64,000 nt of DNA, taken from NCBI GenBank assembly GCA_013911975.1, contig JACESF010000010.1:1-64000 (forward strand). Direction: 5' to 3'. The notes beneath the pieces are model-generated. The model had not been told where the DNA came from and made no database searches. It saw only the letters and a list, made by a program, of their open reading frames with translations. A program made the translations under genes and the position numbers. This document shows positions 50,179 to 58,306 of the stretch, piece after piece (position 1 is the stretch's first letter; each line of letters begins with the position of its first letter). The DNA comes from Hyphomicrobiales bacterium. Lineage in GTDB: Bacteria; Pseudomonadota; Alphaproteobacteria; Rhizobiales; Xanthobacteraceae.

Positions 50179-50454
50179 TCAGTCGTCGTTGGAGGCGTTG
50201 AGGTCGCTGGGCGACATGCCGTCGGAGACGGGCCGGACGCGCACGCCGGGGGCGCCGCCGTTCAGGAACTCGATGCCCGCCGCCTCCAGCGCGCGGCGCA
50301 CTTCCTCCAAGGCGGCGGCGCCGGCCGCGCCCGCCTCGGCGGCCGCGAATTCCAGTTCCGAAACGCCGCTCGACGCCGCGATGTCGGTCCGGCTCCTGCC
50401 GAGAAGGGCGAGGGCGGCGGCGATCTGCCGGCCGGAGGGCGGGGAAAGGGGCAT
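50179..50454 (-). CDS. Small XRE-like helix-turn-helix protein
   Basis: This 91-residue protein has an N-terminal HTH of XRE type ([24 protein letters not shown], residues ~10-33). It ends with [20 protein letters not shown] then GVRVRP, a pattern seen in small XRE regulators of Hyphomicrobiales. The ATG at 50454 follows GAGAGA. The open frame continues far upstream across gmhB in antisense, which is not real. It is divergent from the gmhB-epimerase pair and may regulate it. Confidence 0.68.
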   Translation of the reverse strand: MPLSPPSGRQIAAALALLGRSRTDIAASSGVSELEFAAAEAGAAGAAALEEVRRALEAAGIEFLNGGAPGVRVRPVSDGMSPSDLNASNDD

Positions 50455-50556
50455 GGATGTCTCTCCTTCGCGAGCGAGGCTGTCACAGCGGTGCGGCCGG
50501 GGGAAGAGAGAAGTTCCTCCCCTGAGGACCGCGGGATTTGCTATAGGGGCGGCGTG

Positions 50557-51087
50557 ATGCCTGCCACCCACAAGACGGCCTTGCGGCCCGCCGTGTTCCT
50601 GGATCGCGACGGCGTTATCAACCGCGACCTCGGCTATGTGGGCGACGTCGCCCGCTTCCACTGGATGCCCGGAGCCAAGGCGGCGGTGCGCCGGATCAAC
50701 GATGCGGGCTACTACGCCTTCGTCGTCACCAACCAGTCCGGGATCGCGCGCGGCCTCTATACCGAGGCGGCCTATCGCGCGGTGCGGGCGCACATGGAAC
50801 AGGGATTCGCGGAGGCGGGCGCGCGCATCGACGACGAGCGCTTCTGCCCCTACCACCCCGAGGGCACTGTGGCGGACTATCGCCGCGCGTCGGACTGGCG
50901 CAAGCCGGAGGCCGGGATGCTGCTGGACCTCATGCGCCATTGGCCGGTGGATCGCACCCGTAGCTTCATGGTGGGCGACAAGGACACGGACATGATGGCC
51001 GCCGCCGCCGCAGGCATCGCGGGCCATCTGTTCACCGGCGGGGACCTCGACGCCTTCATCGCCCCCCTGCTGGAGGGCGCGGCATGA
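50557..51087 (+). CDS. HAD-family histidinol-phosphate/heptose-bisphosphatase-like phosphatase (GmhB-like)
   Basis: This 176-residue HAD phosphatase resembles GmhB, which dephosphorylates D-glycero-D-manno-heptose 1,7-bisphosphate at position 7. HAD motif I is FLDRDGVIN (residues 14-22), motif [13 protein letters not shown], and motif [17 protein letters not shown]. The family's zinc loop is eroded: after C97 the pattern is CPYHPEG, and S112-D-W114-RKP stands where CxCRKP is expected. An in-frame GTG one codon upstream is an alternative start. It overlaps the epimerase gene by ATGA. No other heptose genes are near, so the exact substrate is open. Confidence 0.82.
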   Translation: MPATHKTALRPAVFLDRDGVINRDLGYVGDVARFHWMPGAKAAVRRINDAGYYAFVVTNQSGIARGLYTEAAYRAVRAHMEQGFAEAGARIDDERFCPYHPEGTVADYRRASDWRKPEAGMLLDLMRHWPVDRTRSFMVGDKDTDMMAAAAAGIAGHLFTGGDLDAFIAPLLEGAA

Positions 51088-52241
51088 GCGGCGCCCCCGA
51101 TTTCACCGCCAATTTCACTGCAGAGGCCGCCGCGCTGCGCGCCTGGATGTTCGATAAGGCACTGCCCTTCTGGGCCGAGGTGGGCGTGGATCGCGTCGGC
51201 GGCGGCTTCTTCGAGCGCCTGAGCCCCGAGGGCCGCGTGCTGGACGATCCGCGCCGGGCACGCCTCGTGTGCCGGCAGATCTATGTCTTCGCCACCGCCG
51301 CCCGGCTCGGCTGGGACGGGCCGGCGCAGGACATCGTGCGCCATGGGCTCGCCGCGCTGGAGCGGGACCATCTGAAGGCCGAGGGCCTCGTCATCCCTTC
51401 CGTCCATGCCGGCGGCGCCCCCGCGCGCACGGATTTCGACCTCTACGACCATGCCTTCGTGCTGTTCGGCCTCGCGGCGGCGGCGCAGATCGGTGTGGGG
51501 CAGAGCCTCGCCGCGCGGGCCGTGGCACTGCGCGAGGCCATGCGCGCGGGCTTCGGCCATCCGCAGGCCGGGTTCGAGGAGGCCATGCCGCCCACCGAAC
51601 CGCTCAAGGCCAACCCGCACATGCATCTGCTGGAAGCCTTCCTGGCCTGGGAGGATCTTTCCCCCGGTGCGGGATGGGAGGCCGCCGCCGACGAGATCGC
51701 GCAGCTCTGCCTGGACCGCTTCGTCGATCCGGCCACCGGCGCGGTGCATGAGTTCTACGACCGGGGATGGCAGCGCATCCCCGAGGGCGCGGGCGCTGTG
51801 GTGGAGCCCGGCCACCAGTTCGAATGGGCCTGGCTGCTGTTGCGCTGGGGCGAGCGGCGGAACCGGGCGGATGCCGTCGCCGCCGCCCTGCGCCTCGTGG
51901 ACCTCGCCGAGGCCAACGGGGTCGATCCCGCCCTTGGCCTCGCGCTGAATGAACTCGATCCGGACCTGAACATCCGCGATGCCCGCGCCCGCCTGTGGCC
52001 CCAGACCGAGCGGGTGAAGGCCCATGCGCTGCTGCGGGCGCGCGCGTCGTCCGGCGAAGACCGCAAGGTCGCGGAGCAGCGGGCGGCCGAATCCATCGCG
52101 GGGCTGCGGCGGTTCCTCGCCCATCCCGTACGCGGGTCCTGGTGGGAGCATATCGGGCCGGACGGGCAGGCGATGCCCGAGCCCGCGCGCGCCAGCAGCC
52201 TCTATCACATCATGGGCGCGCTGGAGGCGGTGGCGGATTGA
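51084..52241 (+). CDS. AGE-family sugar epimerase/isomerase
   Basis: This 385-residue alpha/alpha-barrel protein belongs to the N-acylglucosamine 2-epimerase family, which also includes mannose and glucose isomerases. Recognisable blocks are [63 protein letters not shown] and [11 protein letters not shown]. The His residues in YDHAF, HMH and GHQFEW are the likely catalytic set. Its ATG overlaps the phosphatase stop, so the two enzymes probably act on one sugar-phosphate route. Substrate unknown. Confidence 0.85.
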   Translation: MSGAPDFTANFTAEAAALRAWMFDKALPFWAEVGVDRVGGGFFERLSPEGRVLDDPRRARLVCRQIYVFATAARLGWDGPAQDIVRHGLAALERDHLKAEGLVIPSVHAGGAPARTDFDLYDHAFVLFGLAAAAQIGVGQSLAARAVALREAMRAGFGHPQAGFEEAMPPTEPLKANPHMHLLEAFLAWEDLSPGAGWEAAADEIAQLCLDRFVDPATGAVHEFYDRGWQRIPEGAGAVVEPGHQFEWAWLLLRWGERRNRADAVAAALRLVDLAEANGVDPALGLALNELDPDLNIRDARARLWPQTERVKAHALLRARASSGEDRKVAEQRAAESIAGLRRFLAHPVRGSWWEHIGPDGQAMPEPARASSLYHIMGALEAVAD

Positions 52242-52247
52242 TCCGCC

Positions 52248-52841
52248 TCACTTGAACAGGAAGCGGTCGCCCAGATAGCCCGCCGCGAGCGCGACGGCGG
52301 CCGCGATGCCGATCATCTGCAACAGGCCGAGCGGCGGGCGCGAAGGCGCCGGGCGCGGCGGATGCACGTCCAGGGAATCGGCCGCCGCGGCGATCGCCGC
52401 CTCCGGCGTCTCGAACACCGTCACGCCGGGCGGCGCGATCATCAGGTTCTCGCGGCCGCCGAAATCCTCCACCGCATGCCCGTCCGCGTCGCGCCAGCCG
52501 TCCTGGCCGGGGGCGCCCACGCGCTTGACGAGATCATGGGGATTGGCGCTCCAGAGGAAGACGGGCTTGCCCCGCGCTTCCGCATAGCCCAGCTCGAAGG
52601 CGGTGCCCGGGTCCATGTGCGGCCCCCGGAACGGCGTGATGTTCGCGACGATCGCGTCCGCCCCGTCGATCTCCGCCATGCAGCGGCGGCGGATCGCCTC
52701 CGCCCCGGCGGACGACGGGGCGCCGTCCAGCGGATAGATGCCCTTCACGCCCCGGGCGGCGCACAATTGCTTCAGCCGGACGCCGTGGTCCTCGGCGTCC
52801 GGTCGGAAGATGTCGGGCCCGGCAAGATAGAGCGCGCGCAT
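52248..52841 (-). CDS. Nucleoside 2-deoxyribosyltransferase-like protein with C-terminal membrane helix
   Basis: The N-terminal ~155 of 197 residues match the nucleoside 2-deoxyribosyltransferase fold: YLAGPDIF (5-12), IDGADAIVANITPFRG, and DPGTAFELGYAEARGKPVF, which contains the catalytic-type Glu. Unusually, a Pro-rich linker (PPRPAPSRPP) leads to one hydrophobic helix at ~171-192 (LLQMIGIAAAVALAAGYLG), then DRFLFK. This predicts a tail-anchored protein. The ATG at 52841 directly precedes the first strand; the frame upstream is not protein-like. It is convergent with the epimerase gene, 6 bp apart. Confidence 0.83.
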   Translation of the reverse strand: MRALYLAGPDIFRPDAEDHGVRLKQLCAARGVKGIYPLDGAPSSAGAEAIRRRCMAEIDGADAIVANITPFRGPHMDPGTAFELGYAEARGKPVFLWSANPHDLVKRVGAPGQDGWRDADGHAVEDFGGRENLMIAPPGVTVFETPEAAIAAAADSLDVHPPRPAPSRPPLGLLQMIGIAAAVALAAGYLGDRFLFK

Positions 52842-52914
52842 GGCTGAGCCTCGGCAGGGGCGGAATGCCTCCGCTTGTACGCGAGTTGCGCGGCGCTCGG
52901 CCACTCCCTGCCGG

Positions 52915-53775
52915 TTATGCCGTGCGAAACTGCACGCCGTTGCCGCTGGGATCGCGCAGGGACAGGCGGCCCTCGGCGCTCTCGAACGGGTAGCCGGCCG
53001 CGGTGAGCCGACCGGTGAGGCTCCCGAGCGTCTCGGCGGGCACCTGCACCGTCACATGGTCGAGGCCGGTCCGGCCCGCCGGCAGCGCCGGGGCGCCGCG
53101 CGAGGACCACACATTGAGGCCCACATGGTGGTGATAGCCGCCCGCCGCCACGAACAGGGCGCCGGGATAGGTGGTCATGAGGTCGAAGCCCAGCAGGCGC
53201 ACCCAGAAGGCTTCCGCCTCGGCCAGATCCCGCACCTTGAGGTGCACATGCCCCATGTCCGTGCCGACCGGCGCCGGGCCGGGGACAGCGGGCGCCAGGG
53301 GCACCAGCGCGGCAAGGTCCAGGGGCAGCGTCGCCATGGCGATCCGCCCGTCCTTCCTGGGCCAGTCGGGCCGGGCGCGGTCGCAATAGATCTCGACGCC
53401 GTTTCCATCAGGATCGTCGATATAGAGGGCTTCGCTCACCAGATGGTCGGAGGCGCCGAAGCGGATGCCCGCCTGGTGCAGCGCGACCACCCGTTCCGCC
53501 AGCGCGCGGCGATCCGGCACGCGGACCGCCAGATGGAACAGGCCGGGAAAGCGGGGATCGGACGCCGGCGCGTCGGGGTCGCGGATGATCTCGACGAGAG
53601 GAAAGTCGCCCGCGCCCAGCACCGCGCCGCCCGCCTCGCGCGACAGCACGCGCAGACCCACGGCCCGCTCATAGAAGGGGACCAGCCGCTCCGGGTCGCG
53701 GCTGCGCAAGGTCACGGCGCCCATGGCGAGGCTGGCGGGGAGGGGAGAGGCGGGGGTTTCTTGAAGCGCGGTCAT
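52915..53775 (-). CDS. VOC-family ring-cleavage dioxygenase-like protein (CatE type)
   Basis: This 286-residue protein has two vicinal-oxygen-chelate halves. The N-terminal half has VTLRSRDPERLVPFYERAVGL and FHLAVRVPD, and ends DPDGNGVEIYCDR with a metal-ligand Glu. The C-terminal half has MGHVHLKVRDLAEAEAFW and YHHHVGLNVW, and ends DPSGNGVQFRTA, with Gln in place of Glu. The pattern fits catechol-2,3-dioxygenase CatE-like proteins. The start is the ATG at 53775 with GGAAGG upstream; the frame extends 24 codons further. It lies downstream of the HTH gene on the same strand. Confidence 0.85.
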   Translation of the reverse strand: MTALQETPASPLPASLAMGAVTLRSRDPERLVPFYERAVGLRVLSREAGGAVLGAGDFPLVEIIRDPDAPASDPRFPGLFHLAVRVPDRRALAERVVALHQAGIRFGASDHLVSEALYIDDPDGNGVEIYCDRARPDWPRKDGRIAMATLPLDLAALVPLAPAVPGPAPVGTDMGHVHLKVRDLAEAEAFWVRLLGFDLMTTYPGALFVAAGGYHHHVGLNVWSSRGAPALPAGRTGLDHVTVQVPAETLGSLTGRLTAAGYPFESAEGRLSLRDPSGNGVQFRTA

Positions 53776-53928
53776 CTTGACGTCCTTCCCACGAGGATCG
53801 CGGGTGAAAGAATGCATGGACGGAAAGATATTGCTTTGCGCAGCCAATTGCCATTGCGTCGGTGCAAGGCTGGATGTGCGCGGACAGAAGTGAGATGACC
53901 GTCCTGCGGTCTGCTCCGTTCCTGGATC

Positions 53929-54846
53929 TCAGACCGGGAAGTTGCCGGCATAGGGGGTGGGGCGCACATCCACCTCGCGCGAGGGAATCCCGATTTCGCT
54001 CGCCTTCTCATAGGCGGCAAGCGCGGAATCGCCGGAATCCGCGAAGCCCGCGAACATGGCCGCGAACAGGTTCAGCATGGTCTCGTGCATGGGGGGCAGA
54101 AGGAGGACGCTTCCCGTGGGGGAGGGCGTGCGCTCGATCAGCCCGACCTGCTCCGCCTCGCGCAGCAGCTTCAGCACATGGGCACGGGAGACGAAGAACT
54201 GGCGCGACAGGGCCGCCACCGGCACCGGCACCGGCTGGGAAGGCGGGAAGGTGTCGCCGTCAGTGCCGGAGATGAGCAGGCTCCAGGCGATCAGCAGCCC
54301 GGCATCCCGCTCGCCGAACAGGAGGGCGTGGGGCGCGAAGTCCCGCAGCCGGAAACCGGCCTGGAAGCGGCCGCCGATCTCCCGGATCAGCGCCTTGCGG
54401 AAGCCCGCCACGTGGAGCCGCGCGAGCACCTCCTCGGCCGGCGGGTGGATGAGCGCGAGGGCGCCGAAGATCTTCTGCCAGCGCTTCACCTGCTCCTGGA
54501 TCATCCGGTCCGTGGGCACGAGGGGGCGCTGGCGGCGGTTCTGCCCGCTGTCCGGCCCCACTTCCAGATAGCCGCCCCAGCGCATGAGCGTGACGATGGC
54601 CTTCGCGCGGCCCCGGCTGCAGATGCCTGCCTCGTGGCACAGATTGGCGATGCGGGTCACGGTAAGCCCGACGCCGCGCTCGTCGGGGGTGGCGTCCAGA
54701 TACAGGGCGAACATGCCGAAGACGGTCCGGCCCCTGTCGTTCAGGATCCGGTTCAGGAGGCGGTTCCCGCGATACAGTTCCACGAGGCCGCGGGCCATCT
54801 GCTCGCTCGCCAGGAGGAAATCGGGGCGGGCGCGGAGGGTGCTCAT
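53929..54846 (-). CDS. Probable transcriptional regulator with two HTH-like segments
   Basis: The 305 residues do not match a family I can name. Two winged-helix-like segments are visible. The first, about residues 61-100, reads GVGLTVTRIANLCHEAGICS then AKAIVTLMRWGGYLE. The second, about 215-260, reads PVAALSRQFFVSRAHVLKLLREAEQVGLIERT. Between them is a helical region with GFRKALIREIGGRFQAGF. There are no membrane spans. The ATG at 54846 (MSTLRARPD) is chosen; upstream codons are Arg-rich and not convincing. An 11-bp sequence shared by its own upstream region and that of the dioxygenase gene suggests it may act on both. Confidence 0.65.
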   Translation of the reverse strand: MSTLRARPDFLLASEQMARGLVELYRGNRLLNRILNDRGRTVFGMFALYLDATPDERGVGLTVTRIANLCHEAGICSRGRAKAIVTLMRWGGYLEVGPDSGQNRRQRPLVPTDRMIQEQVKRWQKIFGALALIHPPAEEVLARLHVAGFRKALIREIGGRFQAGFRLRDFAPHALLFGERDAGLLIAWSLLISGTDGDTFPPSQPVPVPVAALSRQFFVSRAHVLKLLREAEQVGLIERTPSPTGSVLLLPPMHETMLNLFAAMFAGFADSGDSALAAYEKASEIGIPSREVDVRPTPYAGNFPV

Positions 54847-55014
54847 CCGAGATTTCGTCCGTCTGAAGAGGTCGGCACTCGTAGCGGATGGTCCTGGATA
54901 CGGCATTCTCGGCGTGGCGCCTCGACGATTCTGTCCACCCTTCGGGCACCCCATTATAGCGCCATGGCGTGCGCGCGGGAGGGAGCAAGGGCCTAAAACT
55001 GGTCAAGAATTGCC

Positions 55015-55039
55015 ATTGTCGCGAGGGAAGGGCGACAAT
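55015..55039. promoter_or_regulatory. Operator-like dyad between the HTH gene and a secreted-protein gene
   Basis: ATTGTCGC (55015-55022) and GCGACAAT (55032-55039) form a perfect 8-bp inverted repeat with a 9-base spacer, in the 297-bp divergent region 54847-55143. Its left arm overlaps AATTGCCATTG (55008-55018), which recurs at 53846-53856 upstream of the dioxygenase gene. No other feature was seen in this gap. Confidence 0.4.
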
Positions 55040-55143
55040 AGAGCGAGGGAGAGTTCCGCCTGCAATCGCCTGTTGCGGCCGCCTGGCGGAATGGACGGCG
55101 GCGCAGGGCGCTATGATACCCATCAGCCCGAGAGGAATTCGGC

Positions 55144-55500
55144 ATGGCTTCCGTTAGATTTGCGGTTTTCGGCCTCGTCATGGGCGCGGGCGTTGCATTG
55201 GGCGCGGGCGAGAGCGGTGCCACGGTCTATTGCACCGCCCCGAACGTGCCCGCCGGTTGCGTCTGGAATCCCGGCGGCGTCGGCGTCCTGCCGGGCCCCG
55301 GTGCGGGTGCCGCCGGTCCGGGCCTGACCCGCGGGCCGGGCGTCGGCCAGAACGGCGTCGGCGTCTATCCGGGGGCAGGGGCCGGTGCTGCGGGCGTCGG
55401 CATCGCGCCGGGAGCCGGCGTCGGCGCGCCCGGCGTGGGCGCTCCCGGCTATGGTGGCGCCAATGCGGGCGGCCCGGTCAATCGGGCCGGCGTGCGATAG
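55144..55500 (+). CDS. Secreted glycine/alanine-rich repeat protein
   Basis: This 118-residue protein has a signal peptide (about 1-27, RFAVFGLVMGAGVALGAG). A short mature N-terminus with two Cys (VYCTAPNVPAGCVWN) follows. Then come imperfect repeats of the type PGAGAGAAGxGxxPGxGVG from about residue 49 to the end. The composition suggests a structural or surface protein; no enzyme motif is visible. The start is the ATG at 55144. Confidence 0.65.
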   Translation: MASVRFAVFGLVMGAGVALGAGESGATVYCTAPNVPAGCVWNPGGVGVLPGPGAGAAGPGLTRGPGVGQNGVGVYPGAGAGAAGVGIAPGAGVGAPGVGAPGYGGANAGGPVNRAGVR

Positions 55501-55642
55501 GCTTTCGCCGAACTTACGCGCTGCCCGGAGAGCGGCCCGCCGCGGAGGCGGCCGGCCCGGAGCGCGGTATCGTGCTTGAATTCGCGCAAGCGATGTCAAA
55601 GAGGCGTGCCGTGCTCGGCATGTTCATACCCGGAGAGAAACA

Positions 55643-55918
55643 ATGCTCGTTCGTTTGACCGCCCCGCTCGCCCTCTGCCTGTTCGCGACGGTGGCCCTGG
55701 CGGACCGCCCGGCCGCCGACAAGTGCGCCGCGGGCCTGAACACTGACGGCAAGACCATCTATGCCGCGTCCGCCGCCCAGGTCGCGCCCGGCGCCGACAT
55801 CCGCGCGGTGGTCAAGACCGCCACCGAGGGCCTGGTTCGCTCGGGCAACATCAGCATGGGCAATGCCCGCCCGGCCGCCGAGGCCGCCGGCAAGTGCCTG
55901 GCGCTCATCAATTCCTGA
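55643..55918 (+). CDS. Small secreted hypothetical protein
   Basis: This 91-residue protein has a clear Sec signal peptide (about 1-20, LTAPLALCLFATVALA). The mature ~70-residue helical domain has two Cys (Cys28 and Cys85) that could form a disulfide across the whole domain. AGAGAAAC lies just upstream of the ATG. A bidirectional terminator follows 35 bp after the stop. Small proteins of this type occur widely in Hyphomicrobiales; function unknown. Confidence 0.7.
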   Translation: MLVRLTAPLALCLFATVALADRPAADKCAAGLNTDGKTIYAASAAQVAPGADIRAVVKTATEGLVRSGNISMGNARPAAEAAGKCLALINS

Positions 55919-55952
55919 TCGCCTTCCGGCCCTGCCGGTTGGTGCGCAACGT

Positions 55953-55985
55953 AAAAAGCCCCGGACGGACGGTCCGGGGCTTTTT
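55953..55985. terminator. Bidirectional Rho-independent terminator
   Basis: AAAAAGCCCCGGA pairs perfectly with TCCGGGGCTTTTT around a 7-base loop. It sits between the convergent secreted-protein gene (plus) and the FliO-like gene (minus) and can end both. Confidence 0.93.
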
Positions 55986-56011
55986 GCATTCATAAGGGGT
56001 GGCTCGGCCGG

Positions 56012-58090
56012 TCAGCCTCGCGAGACGGGCCCACGTCCGAGCAGGGTGGCCATTTCCGCCTCGAGGTCGTCGAACGGATCGGCCTCCTTCGCCGCAGGAG
56101 CGGGAGCCGCCTCGGCCGCCGCCTTCTTTTCGGCGTCCTTCTCCTCGGCCTCCTTGGCGGCGCGGCGGGCGGCTTCCTCCGCCTCCGCCTCGCGGGCGAG
56201 GGTCAGTTCGAGCTGGCGCACCAGATCGGCTTCCAGGCCGAGGTCCGGCGCCGCGACAACCGGGGGCACCGGCGGCGCGACAGGCGGGGCCGGCGGCTGG
56301 GCCGGACGCACGTCGCGCGGCAGCGGACGGACGGACGGGGGCGGCGTGATCCCGGCGCGCATGACGGGCGAGAACCGGGCCGGGCCGATCCGGGGCGCCT
56401 GCCGGACGGGCGGGGCCGCATCGGCCGGCGCATCGGCGGGGGCGCCAAGCGCCTCGCCCAGCGAGGATTCCAGCCGCTTGGCCAGGTCGCCGATCTGCGG
56501 CTCGGTGCGGGTCTCGGCGGCGGGCCGGGGCGGGCGGCTGATGCTGAACATCGGCACGCGGCGGAAGGGCGACGAGGCGGGCGCATCCGGCTCCGCCGTC
56601 GCGGCGGCCGGGGTGTCCACTTCGGGCACGGGCGTCAGGGGCATTTCGGGAAGCACCGGGGCCGCCGGAGCGGTGACGATCGGGGCCTCCATGGCGGCCA
56701 CGGCCGGCGCTTCCGGTTCGGGCTGCGCCTGGACCGGCGGCTCCAGCGTCACTTCAGGCGCGGCCGGGGCTTCGGCCGCCGCGGGTTCGATTCCGGCATC
56801 CGGGGCGGACGGCTGCACATCCGGCGCGGGGGCGGCGGGGAAGGTCGGTTCCTGGAAGGTCGATCCCTGGAAAGTGGGCTCCTGGAACGCGGACTCTCGG
56901 AAGCTCGGTTCCTGGGGAGCCGGTTCCTGGGGAGCCGGTTCCTGGAACGAAGACGCCTGGAACGTCGGCTCCTGGAACGAGGGTTCTTGGAACGCGGATT
57001 CCTGGACCGGGGGTGCGGCCTGGGAAACGACCGGCTCCGCCGCCGCAGGGGCTTCGTCGGCCGTGATCGCGTCAGCGGGGGGCACCGTGGCAAGGCTCTC
57101 CGAAACCGGCGCCGCCGAGGCAGTGTCCGCCGTCTCCGGCGCGGGTTCGCTCACGGCGGTTTCCGTGTCGGCAGGGGTGATGTCGAACACGGGGAGCGCG
57201 CTGGAGGCGGGCTTCACGTCGTCCGTCTCGGCCGCGACTAGCGGCGCAACGACGGGTTCAGAGGCGGCGGCCGGTGGCTGCTCCGGCGCCGTGACCGGGG
57301 CCTCGGACCGCTGGCGGGCCTCCGCGCCGAACACGGACGGGCGGGCCGGCTTGTCTTCCGCCGCGGCCGAGCGGCCGAGGCCGAGGCCTGAGGCGGCGAC
57401 GCCCGCGCCCAGGGCCGCGGGTCGCGCGAATCGCTCGGCGACGCCCGAGAGCGGGCGCGCCGGGCGGGCGGTGGCGTCTTCCTCGGTGCGCAGGGGGCGC
57501 CGGGACGGCAGGGGGCGACGGGTCTCGGTGGCCGATCCTTCCGGCCGCGCGGCGAATGCGGCGCGGGGCGCGGGCGCCTCCGGGGCCTCGGGCGCGGCGG
57601 GGGCCGGTTCCTCGGCGTCCGGCTTGGCCTCGGGCGTGATGGCGTCGAGTTCCGCCTCGACGGGGGGCGCGGATAAGGCGGCGGGCGTGGGGCGCCGGCT
57701 CAGGGCCTCGCGGGCCGGAGGCTCGCGCAGCGCGGGCGTCTCGCGGGCAGCCGTGTCGCGCAGGGCCGGCATCTCGCGGGGCGCGGCCGCTGTCTCGCGG
57801 GCGGCCCGGCCGATGGCCGGCTCGACGACGATATCCGTGGTGCCGCCGACCAGAAGGAGGTGTTCCACCTCGTCGCGGCGCACCAGGACGAGGCGCCGCC
57901 GCGGGTCCACGGCCACGCTGTCCACCACGGCCAGCCGGGCCTGGCGGGAGCGCAACATGCCGCCGCCTCCGCCGCCGCTGAGCCGCCGCACGATGAGAAC
58001 GGTCAGCCCGAGCAAGGCCGCGATCACGACGGTGGCGATGGCCACCCTGACGGGCAGATCGAGCTGCGCTCCGAGCAGATCCTGCAACAT
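56012..58090 (-). CDS. FliO-like membrane protein with very long disordered Pro/Ala/Glu-rich tail
   Basis: Of 692 residues only the first ~100 look folded. A membrane helix lies at about 14-36 (VRVAIATVVIAALLGLTVLIV). It is followed by a FliO-type cytoplasmic strand region (LAVVDSVAVDPRRRLVLVRRDEVEHLLLVGGTTDIVVE, about 52-90). FliO assists assembly of the flagellar export gate. The remaining ~590 residues are low-complexity Pro/Ala/Glu, with a tandem FQEP-type repeat block encoded at about 56845-57006, and a charged coiled-coil-like segment near the C-terminus (EEAARRAAKEAEEKDAEKKA). It is divergent from cckA, with a CtrA-like box between. No other flagellar gene is in the window. Confidence 0.72.
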   Translation of the reverse strand: MLQDLLGAQLDLPVRVAIATVVIAALLGLTVLIVRRLSGGGGGGMLRSRQARLAVVDSVAVDPRRRLVLVRRDEVEHLLLVGGTTDIVVEPAIGRAARETAAAPREMPALRDTAARETPALREPPAREALSRRPTPAALSAPPVEAELDAITPEAKPDAEEPAPAAPEAPEAPAPRAAFAARPEGSATETRRPLPSRRPLRTEEDATARPARPLSGVAERFARPAALGAGVAASGLGLGRSAAAEDKPARPSVFGAEARQRSEAPVTAPEQPPAAASEPVVAPLVAAETDDVKPASSALPVFDITPADTETAVSEPAPETADTASAAPVSESLATVPPADAITADEAPAAAEPVVSQAAPPVQESAFQEPSFQEPTFQASSFQEPAPQEPAPQEPSFRESAFQEPTFQGSTFQEPTFPAAPAPDVQPSAPDAGIEPAAAEAPAAPEVTLEPPVQAQPEPEAPAVAAMEAPIVTAPAAPVLPEMPLTPVPEVDTPAAATAEPDAPASSPFRRVPMFSISRPPRPAAETRTEPQIGDLAKRLESSLGEALGAPADAPADAAPPVRQAPRIGPARFSPVMRAGITPPPSVRPLPRDVRPAQPPAPPVAPPVPPVVAAPDLGLEADLVRQLELTLAREAEAEEAARRAAKEAEEKDAEKKAAAEAAPAPAAKEADPFDDLEAEMATLLGRGPVSRG

Positions 58091-58231
58091 TACGTCTCCT
58101 CTTTGCCGCCTGAGGTACCCGCCGCGGGCGTCAAAATCCAGCCGGGCTCATCGGGCAGCATATGCGCGTGGGGCATAGGCTCCGTGCGCGAAGAAATTCT
58201 TGACCATCTGGTCCATAAATCAATCAATGCC

Positions 58232-58246
58232 GTAACTTTGCGTTAA
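58232..58246 (+). promoter_or_regulatory. CtrA-box-like site upstream of cckA
   Basis: GTAA-N7-TTAA differs from the CtrA consensus TTAA-N7-TTAA at one of eight defined bases. It lies 61 bp upstream of the cckA ATG and ~140 bp upstream of the divergent FliO-like gene. Confidence 0.45.
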
Positions 58247-58306
58247 TTTTCGGGAATCGGCAGCGGGGCATCGGGGCACTTCGCGGCGCGACAATGAGGA
58301 AACCCT

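Noticed and set aside
55761..58178. An 805-codon forward open frame across the FliO-like gene
   Set aside because: It is a Ser/Ala/Gly/Arg-rich shadow. The minus-strand frame has a membrane helix and a FliO-like segment, and a terminator lies correctly at its 3' end.
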